A DNA stretch of 64,000 nucleotides from Clostridia bacterium (GTDB lineage: Bacteria; Bacillota_A; Clostridia; Oscillospirales; CAG-272): assembly GCA_017467205.1 (NCBI GenBank), contig JAFTSQ010000022.1, positions 1 through 64,000 on the forward strand, read 5' to 3'. Below, one piece after another: positions 32,624 to 40,639 of this stretch. The translations under genes and the position numbers were made by a program. Below the pieces are notes generated by a model. That model did no database searches and was not told the DNA's origin. It worked only from the letters and a program-made list of their open reading frames with translations. Numbering within the stretch: the stretch's first letter is position 1; each line of letters opens with the position of its first letter.

Positions 32624-33268
32624 ATGGTTATTGAAAACAAACAGGCACATATTGCGTACAGATGCCCCGACTGCGGAACGCTCATATACGGATTCGTCGG
32701 TCAGTTTGCCTTGGCGAGCGACCTTTTGCGCCTTCGTTGCGAGTGCGGAAGCTCCGCGCTCGATATAAGAATGACTAGCGACAAGAAGGTGCGCTTATCC
32801 GTTCCCTGCTTATACTGCAAGCAAAATCACAATTTCGTTATTTCAAAGAGTATACTCTTCGGGCGCGACCTCTTTATACTCAACTGCCCGTACTCGAATA
32901 TGGACATTGCGTTTATCGGTGACAGTGAAAAAATATCCGCTCGCGCAGTGGAAAACGCAAAAGAGATTGAAAATCTCTTAAAGAATCTTGAGCTCGAGTC
33001 GGTCAAGGATATGCAACCCGAGGACCTTGAGGAAGACGAAATTCTGCCAGACCCTGCGACCTACGATATAATACGCTTTCTCGTCAAGGACCTCGAGGCA
33101 GACGGTAAAATAAGCTGTAATTGCGACGAGGGCGAGTACGAGCTTGAATTCGCGGGGGGCGGAATACGCGTTTATTGCAAGAATTGCAATGCGTCGCACA
33201 TCTTTTCCGTCGACACTCCAGCCTCTGCCGAGGAATTTCTCGGTCTTGACGCTATTGAGTTAAGATAA
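32624..33268 (+). CDS. Zinc-ribbon-like protein of unknown function
   Basis: A 214-residue protein; ATG 32624 follows TTGGAGAG. It begins with a CPDC (YRCPDCGTL) and later CEC, CLYC and, near the C-terminus, SCNC and YCKNCNASH, so it carries several paired cysteines suited to two zinc ribbons. Between them is an acidic helical stretch (DMQPEDLEEDEILPDP). The pattern of LILNCPYSNMD-like text and paired Cys recalls conserved Clostridia proteins with no assigned role. I do not recognise a catalytic motif. Its 3' end overlaps the convergent amidase gene by 9 bp. Confidence 0.75.
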   Translation: MVIENKQAHIAYRCPDCGTLIYGFVGQFALASDLLRLRCECGSSALDIRMTSDKKVRLSVPCLYCKQNHNFVISKSILFGRDLFILNCPYSNMDIAFIGDSEKISARAVENAKEIENLLKNLELESVKDMQPEDLEEDEILPDPATYDIIRFLVKDLEADGKISCNCDEGEYELEFAGGGIRVYCKNCNASHIFSVDTPASAEEFLGLDAIELR

Positions 33269-33829
33269 CCCGTAATACTCGCGAAGTCCGCGATAAACGC
33301 CGAGGGCAAACAAATTCGGCGAATACGCCATAAGCTCTGCGTCGTACGGGTTGCTGATAAAGCCGAGCTCGATTATCATTGCGGGCATTCTGCTACGGCG
33401 AAGGATATAGAGGCCGGGGCGCTCGACTATGCCGCGATTGCGAAGCCCAGTTATAAGATTCAGCTGCTCTAAAATATCGGTGGCTATTGCCTTGGCGACG
33501 GTGGCGCTATCGTCGTATATCAGCGCCTCGCTGCCCGTGGCGTTCGGGTTATCGGATGCGTTGGTATGCAGAGAAACGAGGACATCAGCACCCCAGCTAT
33601 TCGCTTCCCTCACCCGCTCGGAGAGGCTGGTAGAATTGTTTACGCCGAGGACAGTATCCTCTGTGGGTCTTGAAAGCCTGACCTCAAAATTCGGGTCGGC
33701 GGCGAGATAGTCATAGAGAATTCTGCCCACCTCATAGGTTATATCCTGCTCGAAAAATCCGTTGCCCTCCGCACCCGTGTTATACCCTCTGGGGTTATGC
33801 CCCTGATCTACGTATACCTTTATCGCCAT
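33260..33829 (-). CDS. N-acetylmuramoyl-L-alanine amidase (Amidase_3)
   Basis: A 189-residue zinc amidase; ATG 33829 is chosen for GGAAGGTG upstream. Zinc ligands H11 (DQGHNP), E21 (TGAEGNG) and H88 (VSLHTNAS) and catalytic E154 (MIIELGFISN) are all present. It cleaves the bond between muramic acid and the stem peptide. There is no signal peptide and no cell-wall-binding domain, unusual for a housekeeping amidase; it may leave the cell by a non-classical route, act during mother-cell lysis, or derive from a phage endolysin. It is convergent with the zinc-ribbon gene and divergent from ttcA. Confidence 0.9.
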   Translation of the reverse strand: MAIKVYVDQGHNPRGYNTGAEGNGFFEQDITYEVGRILYDYLAADPNFEVRLSRPTEDTVLGVNNSTSLSERVREANSWGADVLVSLHTNASDNPNATGSEALIYDDSATVAKAIATDILEQLNLITGLRNRGIVERPGLYILRRSRMPAMIIELGFISNPYDAELMAYSPNLFALGVYRGLREYYGLS

Positions 33830-33887
33830 TTTGCACCTTCCAAAATTGCTTTTTATAATATAATACGCAAGAATAAGGTTTTTTGAC

Positions 33888-34646
33888 ATGAATGAAATGA
33901 AACGAATGCTCAGCTACGTTCGCCGCGCAGTTGACGACTACTCGATGATATCCGACGGTGACAGGATAGCCGTTGGAGTTTCGGGCGGCAAGGACTCGCT
34001 CGCGCTCCTTGAGGTGCTCTCCGAGATGCGCCGCTTTTATCCGAAAAAATACGAGGTTATTGCCGTTACGATAGATATGGGCTTTGAGGGCTCTGACTTT
34101 TCGCCGATATACAAGCTTTGCGAGCGGATAGGCGTTGAATATCGGGTTGTAAAGACGGATATTGCTAAAATTATCTTTGACGTAAGACGCGAGAGCAACC
34201 CCTGCTCGCTCTGCGCAAAAATGAGAAGAGGCGCGCTTCATGCGGCGGCACAGGAGCTTGGATGCAATAAGGTGGCGCTCGGTCATCACTACGACGATGC
34301 TATCGAAACCTTCATTATGAATCTCTTTTTCGAAGGAAGGATAGGCTGCTTCTCGCCCGTCACATACCTTTCCAACAGAAAAATAACGCTTATAAGACCG
34401 CTAATCTACGCGCAGGAGCGCGACGTCGTTTATTTCACGAACAAAAGATGCACGCCGGTTATCAAGAGCCTCTGCCCCGAGGACAAGGAAACCGAGCGCG
34501 AGAATATAAAGCAGCTGCTCACAACACTTGAGCGTGGCAACCGTGGGCTCAAGCACCGCATATTCCGCGCTATGTGCAAGGGCGAGGTTGACGGCTTTAA
34601 GATAACGGGGCGATACCCCGATGCGGGAAAGATTGACGAGGAATAA
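33888..34646 (+). CDS. ttcA: TtcA-like PP-loop tRNA thiolation enzyme
   Basis: A 252-residue ATP pyrophosphatase. The PP-loop SGGKDS is at 32-37 and a CSLC pair at ~104-107 sits in NPCSLCAKMRRG, with ALGHHYDDAIETF downstream, all as in tRNA 2-thiocytidine synthetases. These carry an oxygen-sensitive [4Fe-4S] cluster and add sulphur to tRNA position 32. In Clostridia close relatives of uncertain target exist, so the symbol is by similarity. A TATAAT-like hexamer lies near 33853 between it and the divergent amidase gene. Confidence 0.85.
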   Translation: MNEMKRMLSYVRRAVDDYSMISDGDRIAVGVSGGKDSLALLEVLSEMRRFYPKKYEVIAVTIDMGFEGSDFSPIYKLCERIGVEYRVVKTDIAKIIFDVRRESNPCSLCAKMRRGALHAAAQELGCNKVALGHHYDDAIETFIMNLFFEGRIGCFSPVTYLSNRKITLIRPLIYAQERDVVYFTNKRCTPVIKSLCPEDKETERENIKQLLTTLERGNRGLKHRIFRAMCKGEVDGFKITGRYPDAGKIDEE

Positions 34647-34690
34647 AGACAACCCTCGGGCGCACGGATTTAATCCTTTATTAAACACCC

Positions 34691-34778
34691 CAAAAAAGCG
34701 AATAGCGAAGTACAGAGCAAATCTATACTTCGCTATTTTTATTTTGTTTTCGATTATGGTAGCCCTTTTAGGTATTTT
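34691..34778. terminator. Bidirectional terminator within dispersed repeat (copy B)
   Basis: AATAGCGAAGTA (34701-34712) pairs with TACTTCGCTATT across AGCAAATC-type loop sequence, T-rich on both strands. The reverse complement, including CGAAAACAAAATA beside the stem, matches copies A (13033-13110) and C (44403-44474). It serves the convergent ttcA and DUF47 genes. Confidence 0.75.
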
Positions 34779-35388
34779 TCATAACTATCGACCCCACGCA
34801 CTCGCTGACGTGCTCGCAAGCGTCGGAGCAAGCCTCAAGGCAGTCGTAAATCTTATGCCAGGAGAGGGTTGCAAGGGGGTCGGTGGAATTCTTGGTAAGC
34901 TCGTGCATCGTTACGAGGTAGAGCTTGTCGCACTCCTCCTCAACATCATTACACTCAACAATAAGAGAATGAAGCTCCTTCGACTTTTTGAAGTTCTCAA
35001 ACTCTGCCATAATGGCCGAGAGAAGCTCGCAAGCCTTAACGAGATGCTTTGCATAATCAATAGCGGCGGGCTCTATCGTCTTGATATTGTACATATAAAG
35101 CCTCTGAAGAACCTCTTCAAGAAGGTCAAGAACGGTATCGAGCTGCTGGCTCATCATATCTAGGTCCTCGCGGTCAACGGGAGTTACGAACGCCTTTGCA
35201 AGAGCCTCGTTCATCTCGTGCTTTTTCATATCTGCACTGTGCTCAAACACGTGCATTTCCTCAAGCATACCCTCAATTTTCTCCGCGTCGTAGTTCTCAA
35301 GACACTCAACGAGGTAGTTTGCCGCATCCTTTGCAAGCGCGGTGCACGCCGCAAAGTTTTCATAGTAGAATTTATCGCCTTTAGCCAT
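34768..35388 (-). CDS. DUF47 (PhoU-like) phosphate transport regulator
   Basis: A 206-residue helical protein of the DUF47 family, with conserved VFEHSADMKKHEM and TPVDREDLDMMSQQLDTVLD motifs that place acidic and His residues for metal binding, as in PhoU. These proteins sit with PiT transporters and modulate them. It begins 15 bases after the PiT gene on the same strand. ATG 35388 follows GAAAGGAAA. Confidence 0.9.
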   Translation of the reverse strand: MAKGDKFYYENFAACTALAKDAANYLVECLENYDAEKIEGMLEEMHVFEHSADMKKHEMNEALAKAFVTPVDREDLDMMSQQLDTVLDLLEEVLQRLYMYNIKTIEPAAIDYAKHLVKACELLSAIMAEFENFKKSKELHSLIVECNDVEEECDKLYLVTMHELTKNSTDPLATLSWHKIYDCLEACSDACEHVSECVGSIVMKNT

Positions 35389-35402
35389 TTTTCATTTTCC
35401 TT

Positions 35403-36455
35403 TCAGCTGAATATAAGTAAGAAGAGTTTAGTTACAAGGAATGCAAGAAGTCCGCATCCCGGGAATGTGAGTATCCAGGTCATAACCATTTCCTTTACGA
35501 CGCCGAAGTTAATAGCAGATACTCTCTTAACAGCGCCGACACCCATAATAGAGGTGGTCTTTACGTGGGTGGTGGAAACGGGCAAGCCGAATACCGAACA
35601 GAACACGAGCGAGATTGATGATGCGAGATCCGCAGAAAAGCCCTGATACTTTTCAAGCTTTACCATATCCATACCAACCGATTTGATTATCTTCTTACCG
35701 CCCATTGCCGTTCCTGCCGCCATAACTACCGAGCAGACGACCATAAGCCACGCAGGAATTGCGAAGGACGCCGCGCCCGCACCTGAACTCTGGAAGGTAA
35801 ATACGCAGAGCAGGATAATTCCCATAAACTTCTGACCGTCCTGCGCTCCGTGCATAAACGCCATTCCGGCAGCACCCGCGATCTGCGCGCCCTTGAAGAA
35901 GGGCTCGGTCTTGGGTCTGTTCATATTATAGCATATTTGAGTAACGAGCTTACCTATAAGAAAAGCTAAGCCAAAGCCAAGCACGACAGAGATTACGATA
36001 CCGATAAGCACCTTGCTCCACTCACCCCAGACTATTGCGTCGAAGCCGTTAAGAGCCATAGCGCCGCCCGTAAGGCCTGCTATAAGCGCGTGGCTTTCAC
36101 TCGTGGGAATACCGAATACCCAAGCGAGAGTTGCCCAAATAACGATAGCGAGCATTGCCGCACACAGAACGATAATAACGGTTTCACCCGTATTCTCGCC
36201 GAAATCTACCATACTCGTGATAGTTACGGCGACCTGATTGCTGATTTGCGTCATTACGTAAACGCCGAGGAAATTGAAGACAGCCGCCATCAGTATTGCC
36301 GCTCTCGGCGACATACATCTCGTAACAACACAGGTCGCAATAGCGTTTGGCGCGTCAGTCCAGCCGTTTACCAATATAACGCCGAGCGTTAAGGTAACGG
36401 CAACAAACAACAGCGGATTCGCAGTCATTTGCCCCCAAAACTCTAAAAAATTCAT
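35403..36455 (-). CDS. pit: PiT-family inorganic phosphate transporter
   Basis: A 350-residue membrane permease with about ten helices. The two inverted PiT signatures are visible: GWTDAPNAIATCVVTR near the N-terminus and later FMHGAQDGQKFMGII, with LPVSTTHVKTTSIMGVG near the C-terminus and IPTSESHALIAGLTG in the first half. It imports phosphate with a cation. ATG 36455 follows AAAGGAAAG; the longer frame to 36512 runs into the promoter. A perfect promoter lies at 36529-36501. Confidence 0.95.
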   Translation of the reverse strand: MNFLEFWGQMTANPLLFVAVTLTLGVILVNGWTDAPNAIATCVVTRCMSPRAAILMAAVFNFLGVYVMTQISNQVAVTITSMVDFGENTGETVIIVLCAAMLAIVIWATLAWVFGIPTSESHALIAGLTGGAMALNGFDAIVWGEWSKVLIGIVISVVLGFGLAFLIGKLVTQICYNMNRPKTEPFFKGAQIAGAAGMAFMHGAQDGQKFMGIILLCVFTFQSSGAGAASFAIPAWLMVVCSVVMAAGTAMGGKKIIKSVGMDMVKLEKYQGFSADLASSISLVFCSVFGLPVSTTHVKTTSIMGVGAVKRVSAINFGVVKEMVMTWILTFPGCGLLAFLVTKLFLLIFS

Positions 36456-36500
36456 AAATTGCCTTTCCTTTGTTAATCTGCCATTTATTAAGCCATATAG

Positions 36501-36529
36501 ATTATAGCACAAATTATCGAAATAGTCAA
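36501..36529 (-). promoter_or_regulatory. Promoter of pit operon
   Basis: Reverse strand TTGACT (36529-36524), 17-nt spacer, TATAAT (36506-36501), five bases after the stop of the upstream NodB-fold gene. Confidence 0.85.
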
Positions 36530-36533
36530 TATT

Positions 36534-37463
36534 TTATATTTTAATAGATGAATGCGGTTCTACGGTGCGTCGCTCTCCGCAGATTTTCAGGTAAAGGGTG
36601 AGGCTTGAATTGTTGATTATCTCCTCTGCCGTGACCTCTGCCGTCGCTACTGCGTCCTCGTAAGCGAAGATATCGCCGACGGGTGCGTACCAGAAATCAT
36701 TTGGGCGATTGCCGTACCTTTTTGCAAACTCGACGAGAAGATGCCATCTTTTATTATTCTCAAAATCGTGCGAATGCACACCGAAGCAGAAGAACTTCAG
36801 CTTTCCATCGTCCTCGAGGCTATCATACTTTTCGCCAAGCTCAAGTATTTCGTTGTGAGGCGAGGTGCAGTTCCAAGGGAATCTGCTCGTCGGAAGGTTG
36901 AACTCTTCCCTATCTCTTACCGCGCCGCTCGCGCGGATGCCGTAATAGCCAAAGCTTTTGATATAGGCGTCAAGCTCGTCGCTCACCTGCACCGTATACG
37001 GCCAGACGAATGAGCGAACGCTTCCCTTTCCGAACACCGCCTCGATCTGTTCGTGGCCTGCAAGCACGTCACTTTTATAATAATCGAGGCTTGCGGCGAC
37101 GCGCCAGCCGTTAGGTGCTTTGAAATAGTAATAGCCCTCGCGGTCGGTTTTATATATTTTCCCCCCGTCAGCTACAGCCTCGACGAAGGGCTCGTCGGTT
37201 ATTTTTGCGTATGCATCATCCTTTAAGAGAAATGGGTGAGTTGCCGTGTGGTTGGAAACCTCAAAGCCAAGGTAAAGCTCGCGGAACTCCTCGGGAGTTA
37301 TTTTTTTAAGGTTTTTCGAGGTTATATTAAAAGTGCCGAGGAAGCCGGCAGGCCTTACGATATCGATAAATTTGCGGTCGAGGGTTGTGTTAGCATCGTC
37401 AATTGTGAAGGTGATAGACTTTTTCGTCCATCCGGGGTAGTAAAACAAATTCTGCTTTTCCAT
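36534..37463 (-). CDS. NodB-fold polysaccharide deacetylase-like protein
   Basis: A 309-residue protein from ATG 37463. It has the NodB pattern: SITFTIDDA with D22/D23, then EVSNHTATHP with zinc His at 72 and 76, and the late FFCFGVHSHDF. This family removes acetyl groups from carbohydrate chains. There is no signal peptide, so a cytosolic substrate (for example imported acetylated oligosaccharide) is more likely than cell wall; that is inference. The ~60 C-terminal residues form a beta-rich tail ending EERRTVEPHSSIKI-like text. Upstream DNA contains a MITE-like repeat. Confidence 0.8.
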   Translation of the reverse strand: MEKQNLFYYPGWTKKSITFTIDDANTTLDRKFIDIVRPAGFLGTFNITSKNLKKITPEEFRELYLGFEVSNHTATHPFLLKDDAYAKITDEPFVEAVADGGKIYKTDREGYYYFKAPNGWRVAASLDYYKSDVLAGHEQIEAVFGKGSVRSFVWPYTVQVSDELDAYIKSFGYYGIRASGAVRDREEFNLPTSRFPWNCTSPHNEILELGEKYDSLEDDGKLKFFCFGVHSHDFENNKRWHLLVEFAKRYGNRPNDFWYAPVGDIFAYEDAVATAEVTAEEIINNSSLTLYLKICGERRTVEPHSSIKI

Positions 37464-37624
37464 CGTTTTTATCCTTTTATTATATAATAAATAAAAATCC
37501 CCCGGTAAAACCGGTGGTATTTCATTTTCGGGTAAAACCCTAAATGTTACTGGCGACGCATAAGTGCGTTTTAGATTGGCCTGCCAGCCGTGCAATTTTT
37601 ACTTGCTACCCGTAAACGGGTTCC

Positions 37625-37795
37625 TTAAATAGCCTTCCTCCGGGAGGAAGGGGGACCGCCCCGCTGTGGAAGGAGCCCGCGAAGCTTTAACGTTTTCTCT
37701 CTCCTCATTGCAACTCCTTGATTGAGGTCGCGCATTCTTCCTCAGTCTCGCATACGCTCGACAGCTCCCTCCCGGAGGGAGCCTTTGACACAAAA
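37625..37795. repeat. MITE-like element with palindromic termini
   Basis: The ends are related inverted palindromes: AGCCTTCCTCCGGGAGGAAG on the left and CTCCCTCCCGGAGGGAG on the right, both self-complementary and together forming terminal inverted repeats. The interior has CAACTCCTTGATTGAGGTCGC-like text but no frame. I recall very similar elements scattered through gut Clostridia, which suggests a non-autonomous transposon, although no transposase is nearby. Confidence 0.65.
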
Positions 37796-37881
37796 ACTTC
37801 TTCGCTATCCCTTTATTTGTTTTCTGCTTATCGGCAATAGCCTTGATTGAACCACGCGACTATCGCGTGGTTTTCGTTATA

Positions 37882-37917
37882 CAATAAGAATGGCGACCGT
37901 GCGGTCGCCATTCTCTT
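37882..37917 (-). terminator. Terminator of secreted-protein gene
   Basis: GAATGGCGACCG and CGGTCGCCATTC form a perfect 12-bp stem with TTATTG on the reverse strand after it. Confidence 0.75.
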
Positions 37918-37945
37918 ATTCGGTTAAAGCCGCAAGGACTTTGTA

Positions 37946-40252
37946 TTATTCGAAGAACTTCTTAACAACGAGTGCTACTTTGTTAAGTTGGTTGGTTGCA
38001 GGAGTTGCTACTGCATCAGCCGCGGTGGTAACGACGGTGTTGAACGCAGCGTTTGCCGCCTTAACTGCATCGTTATATGCCTTGAACTGAGCTTCATACT
38101 CGGTCTTTGCTGCGCTTACGCCGTTATAATCGACATAGGTGCTTCCAACGTACTCTGCTGCCTCGATAAGAAGCGCACGGCGCTCTGCAAGAGTGTCAGC
38201 TTCCTTGATAGCGTTTACGGTATTAATGTAAAGCTTGCTGTAACCCTCGAAGCATACGATCTCGGTATACTTTTCGGAAAGATATACGTTAGCCTCGTCA
38301 ACGCCTGCGATACCGCTTACGTTTCCGGTAGCCTTGAGAGCCTGTGCAGCATCAATTGCCGCCTTTATGTCGTTGAACTTGGTGCAGCTCTTGATTGCGT
38401 TAACTGCCGCGATGTATGCATCTGCAGCTTCCTTCTTGGCAATCTGAGAAGCATTGAGCTCATCATACTTGCCAATGTAATAATCCATCTCAGGATAATC
38501 TTTAACGTCTATTCCCTCGGCTATAAGCGCTGCCTTAAGGGCGGTTGCGTTATCAATAAAGGTCTGGGTTGCGTTGAAGGTCGTAGTGTAGGACGCCTTT
38601 GCGATTTCTGCAATAAGGGCATCGTACTTAGCCGCGAGAGCTACTATATCGGCCTTGTCATATGCGTCGTAAGCAGCAACTGCTTCGGGAATTCCCTCGT
38701 ACGCCGCATCGAGATCCTCGTAGAAATCTCTGCAGATTGCGTAAGCGGAATACTTGGTCTTGAAATTCTCTGCAGTCTGCATAACAGCAACATTCTCAAT
38801 GAAGGCTTCGCTCATTGCCACAACCTCAAGATAACGAGCAACGATATCGGTTGCGTTCAATACTGCAAAATCAGCAGCTTCACTATAAGTAGGATCAGCG
38901 TACTCAAGAGCAGTAATGCTGTTGAAGTACTCGTCAAGAGCTACGTAATCGAGGCTCTTTACCGAAACGTCACTTACAAGAGCAATAAGAGCGAGGGTGT
39001 CAATCTCGGTCTGCTCAAGAGTTTCAACTTCGGTAACGTAAGCTTCCTTAGCTGCCGCAAGCGCAGTTGAATCTATACCTTCAATCTCGGCCTTCTCTGC
39101 AATAACGTTATAGAACTTGGAAATAGACTCTATGAAAGCAACACGGTCTGCGTAAGCCGCGGTAGGGTCAAGATTAGGCATTGCCGCAACGAAGCTTGCG
39201 CCCCAGGTCTTCTGCGCATCGAGAAGAATGTTGTCAACCGTTGCGTTAACAGCTGCGTCAGAGCTCTTGAAGTTGTAGCTACCTACGATCTCCGCAACCA
39301 TTTCAACGATTGCCGATTTCTGATCTGCGGAGGTGTTTGCATCTGCAAATATATTTCCGAGAACGGTTATGTATTCTCCTACCTCATCGTGAACCTTCTC
39401 GCAAACAGTGCCCTGCGCGAAGCTTCCGGTGTATGCACGATAGCTGTAAATGTAATTGAAGTTCTTAGTATTGTACCAGTGAGCCTCTGCAAATCCGCTC
39501 TTTGTTGCTGATACGTTGAGAGCCTCAGCGTAGCTACCGGTGTAAGTATACGTGCTACCAACAGTTCCGAGAGTTGCGCCATCACCAACAGCGGTAACGG
39601 TCAGGGTGAACTGGTTAGCTGCTACATTGTAGTAGTAGGATACCTCGTAGTGAACGTTGTTCTTGATTGCAACGCCGTCAACCGTCTTAAGCTCGTTATC
39701 GAAGGTACCGTCACCGTTGTCGACCTTATCAAGAACCTTAAGGGTGTTTTTGGACTTATCAACGGGGTTAAGCTCAACGAGCGCTATGGGATCGCCGCCA
39801 TCAGCAGGAACAGCATATATCGTGAAGATACCGTACACCGTGCTACGAATGTTCTTAATTCCATCCTCGTTAGGTTTATACGAAACGTCTATACCAAAGC
39901 CCTCTGCATCTGCCGCTACCGGTGAAACGAAATAAAAGTCCTTGGTTGTAGTGGTGGTGCTTGCACCGGTGAGCTTGAGTGCCTTCTGGCCGTCAACCTC
40001 GACGACCTCTACGGTCGCCTCGGAATTCGCGGCATCGAACTCAAGAGTATCGGGTGCTACAGTCGTGTAATCGATTCCGACCGCAAGATCCTCAAAGCTT
40101 TCACTTATCTGGGTGTTAGTGTAGTACTCAAGAACGTCTGCAAAGTTGTTCGCGTCCACTTCAAGCGACTGTGCCGAAGCAACCATTGCCAGCACGGAAA
40201 CGAGCATTGCTACGATGAGCACCGAGAGAAATATTTTTTTGATGTGTTTCAT
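37946..40252 (-). CDS. Large secreted protein of unknown function
   Basis: A 768-residue protein with a clear signal peptide (MKHIKKIFLS...AMVASA, cleavage near 27). Residues ~30-260 look like a beta-sandwich (concanavalin-like) domain with DFYFVSPVAADAEG and NNVHYEVSYYYNVAANQFTL. From ~280 to the end it is Ala-rich and helical, with loosely repeated ~60-80-residue units (AFIENVAVMQTAENFKTKYSAY, then AYDAYDKADIVALAAKYDAL and so on), probably a helical bundle or coiled-coil stalk. There is no LPXTG motif or C-terminal anchor, so it is released or bound non-covalently. It has its own promoter and terminator. I do not recognise the family. Confidence 0.75.
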   Translation of the reverse strand: MKHIKKIFLSVLIVAMLVSVLAMVASAQSLEVDANNFADVLEYYTNTQISESFEDLAVGIDYTTVAPDTLEFDAANSEATVEVVEVDGQKALKLTGASTTTTTKDFYFVSPVAADAEGFGIDVSYKPNEDGIKNIRSTVYGIFTIYAVPADGGDPIALVELNPVDKSKNTLKVLDKVDNGDGTFDNELKTVDGVAIKNNVHYEVSYYYNVAANQFTLTVTAVGDGATLGTVGSTYTYTGSYAEALNVSATKSGFAEAHWYNTKNFNYIYSYRAYTGSFAQGTVCEKVHDEVGEYITVLGNIFADANTSADQKSAIVEMVAEIVGSYNFKSSDAAVNATVDNILLDAQKTWGASFVAAMPNLDPTAAYADRVAFIESISKFYNVIAEKAEIEGIDSTALAAAKEAYVTEVETLEQTEIDTLALIALVSDVSVKSLDYVALDEYFNSITALEYADPTYSEAADFAVLNATDIVARYLEVVAMSEAFIENVAVMQTAENFKTKYSAYAICRDFYEDLDAAYEGIPEAVAAYDAYDKADIVALAAKYDALIAEIAKASYTTTFNATQTFIDNATALKAALIAEGIDVKDYPEMDYYIGKYDELNASQIAKKEAADAYIAAVNAIKSCTKFNDIKAAIDAAQALKATGNVSGIAGVDEANVYLSEKYTEIVCFEGYSKLYINTVNAIKEADTLAERRALLIEAAEYVGSTYVDYNGVSAAKTEYEAQFKAYNDAVKAANAAFNTVVTTAADAVATPATNQLNKVALVVKKFFE

Positions 40253-40303
40253 AAAACTTCTCCTTATTCAGCTATGTTGAATTAGCCATTCAAATACAAA
40301 CAT

Positions 40304-40332
40304 ATTATATCATTTTATTATAAAAAAATCAA
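40304..40332 (-). promoter_or_regulatory. Promoter of secreted-protein gene
   Basis: Reverse strand TTGATT (40332-40327), 17-nt spacer, TATAAT (40309-40304); AAGGAG precedes the ATG at 40252. Confidence 0.75.
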
Positions 40333-40568
40333 CTCGGCAATATGGCAAAAAAGAACGGTTACTTTTAGTCAAAATGTACAACTCGGTATGCACACCTGCT
40401 AAAATAGCGGGGGTATTCGGCGCTCCCGACGGTTTTCTTCAGTTATTATATATCTTAAGACCTTATCGCGTAGAACGCTCGCGGCAGACTTTCAAACGAG
40501 AAAATGAAAGCCTTGGCGCGCGTGTGCACGGCTCGCGAAAAAGTTTGAGTTTTTTTGCGTTTGCGCGG

Positions 40569-40597
40569 TTGATTTTTCAACACGGGTGTGATATAAT
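40569..40597 (+). promoter_or_regulatory. Promoter of DUF4011 helicase gene
   Basis: TTGATT (40569-40574), 17-nt spacer, TATAAT (40592-40597), followed by AAAGGAGG and ATG 40640. The 300 bases before it (40333-40568) hold nothing else I can identify. Confidence 0.8.
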
Positions 40598-40639
40598 TGA
40601 ATAAATGGTCGAATTTTAGAACAAAGGAGGAGTCACACG

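Larger units (their letters stand above)
37464..37945. other. Intergenic region with a MITE-like repeat and hairpins
   Basis: No gene in 480 bases. It contains short hairpins such as CCGGTAAAACCGG near 37503, the MITE-like element at 37625-37795, a hairpin CCACGCGA-CTA-TCGCGTGG (37852-37870) followed by TTTTCG, and the terminator of the secreted-protein gene. The small reverse frame at 37599-37793 lies inside the repeat and is not a gene. Confidence 0.65.

Noticed and set aside
37988..39070. A 360-codon plus-strand open frame
   Set aside because: It is antisense to the secreted-protein gene, which has a signal peptide, promoter, ribosome binding site and terminator. The plus frame has no ribosome binding site and an implausible Cys-rich composition.
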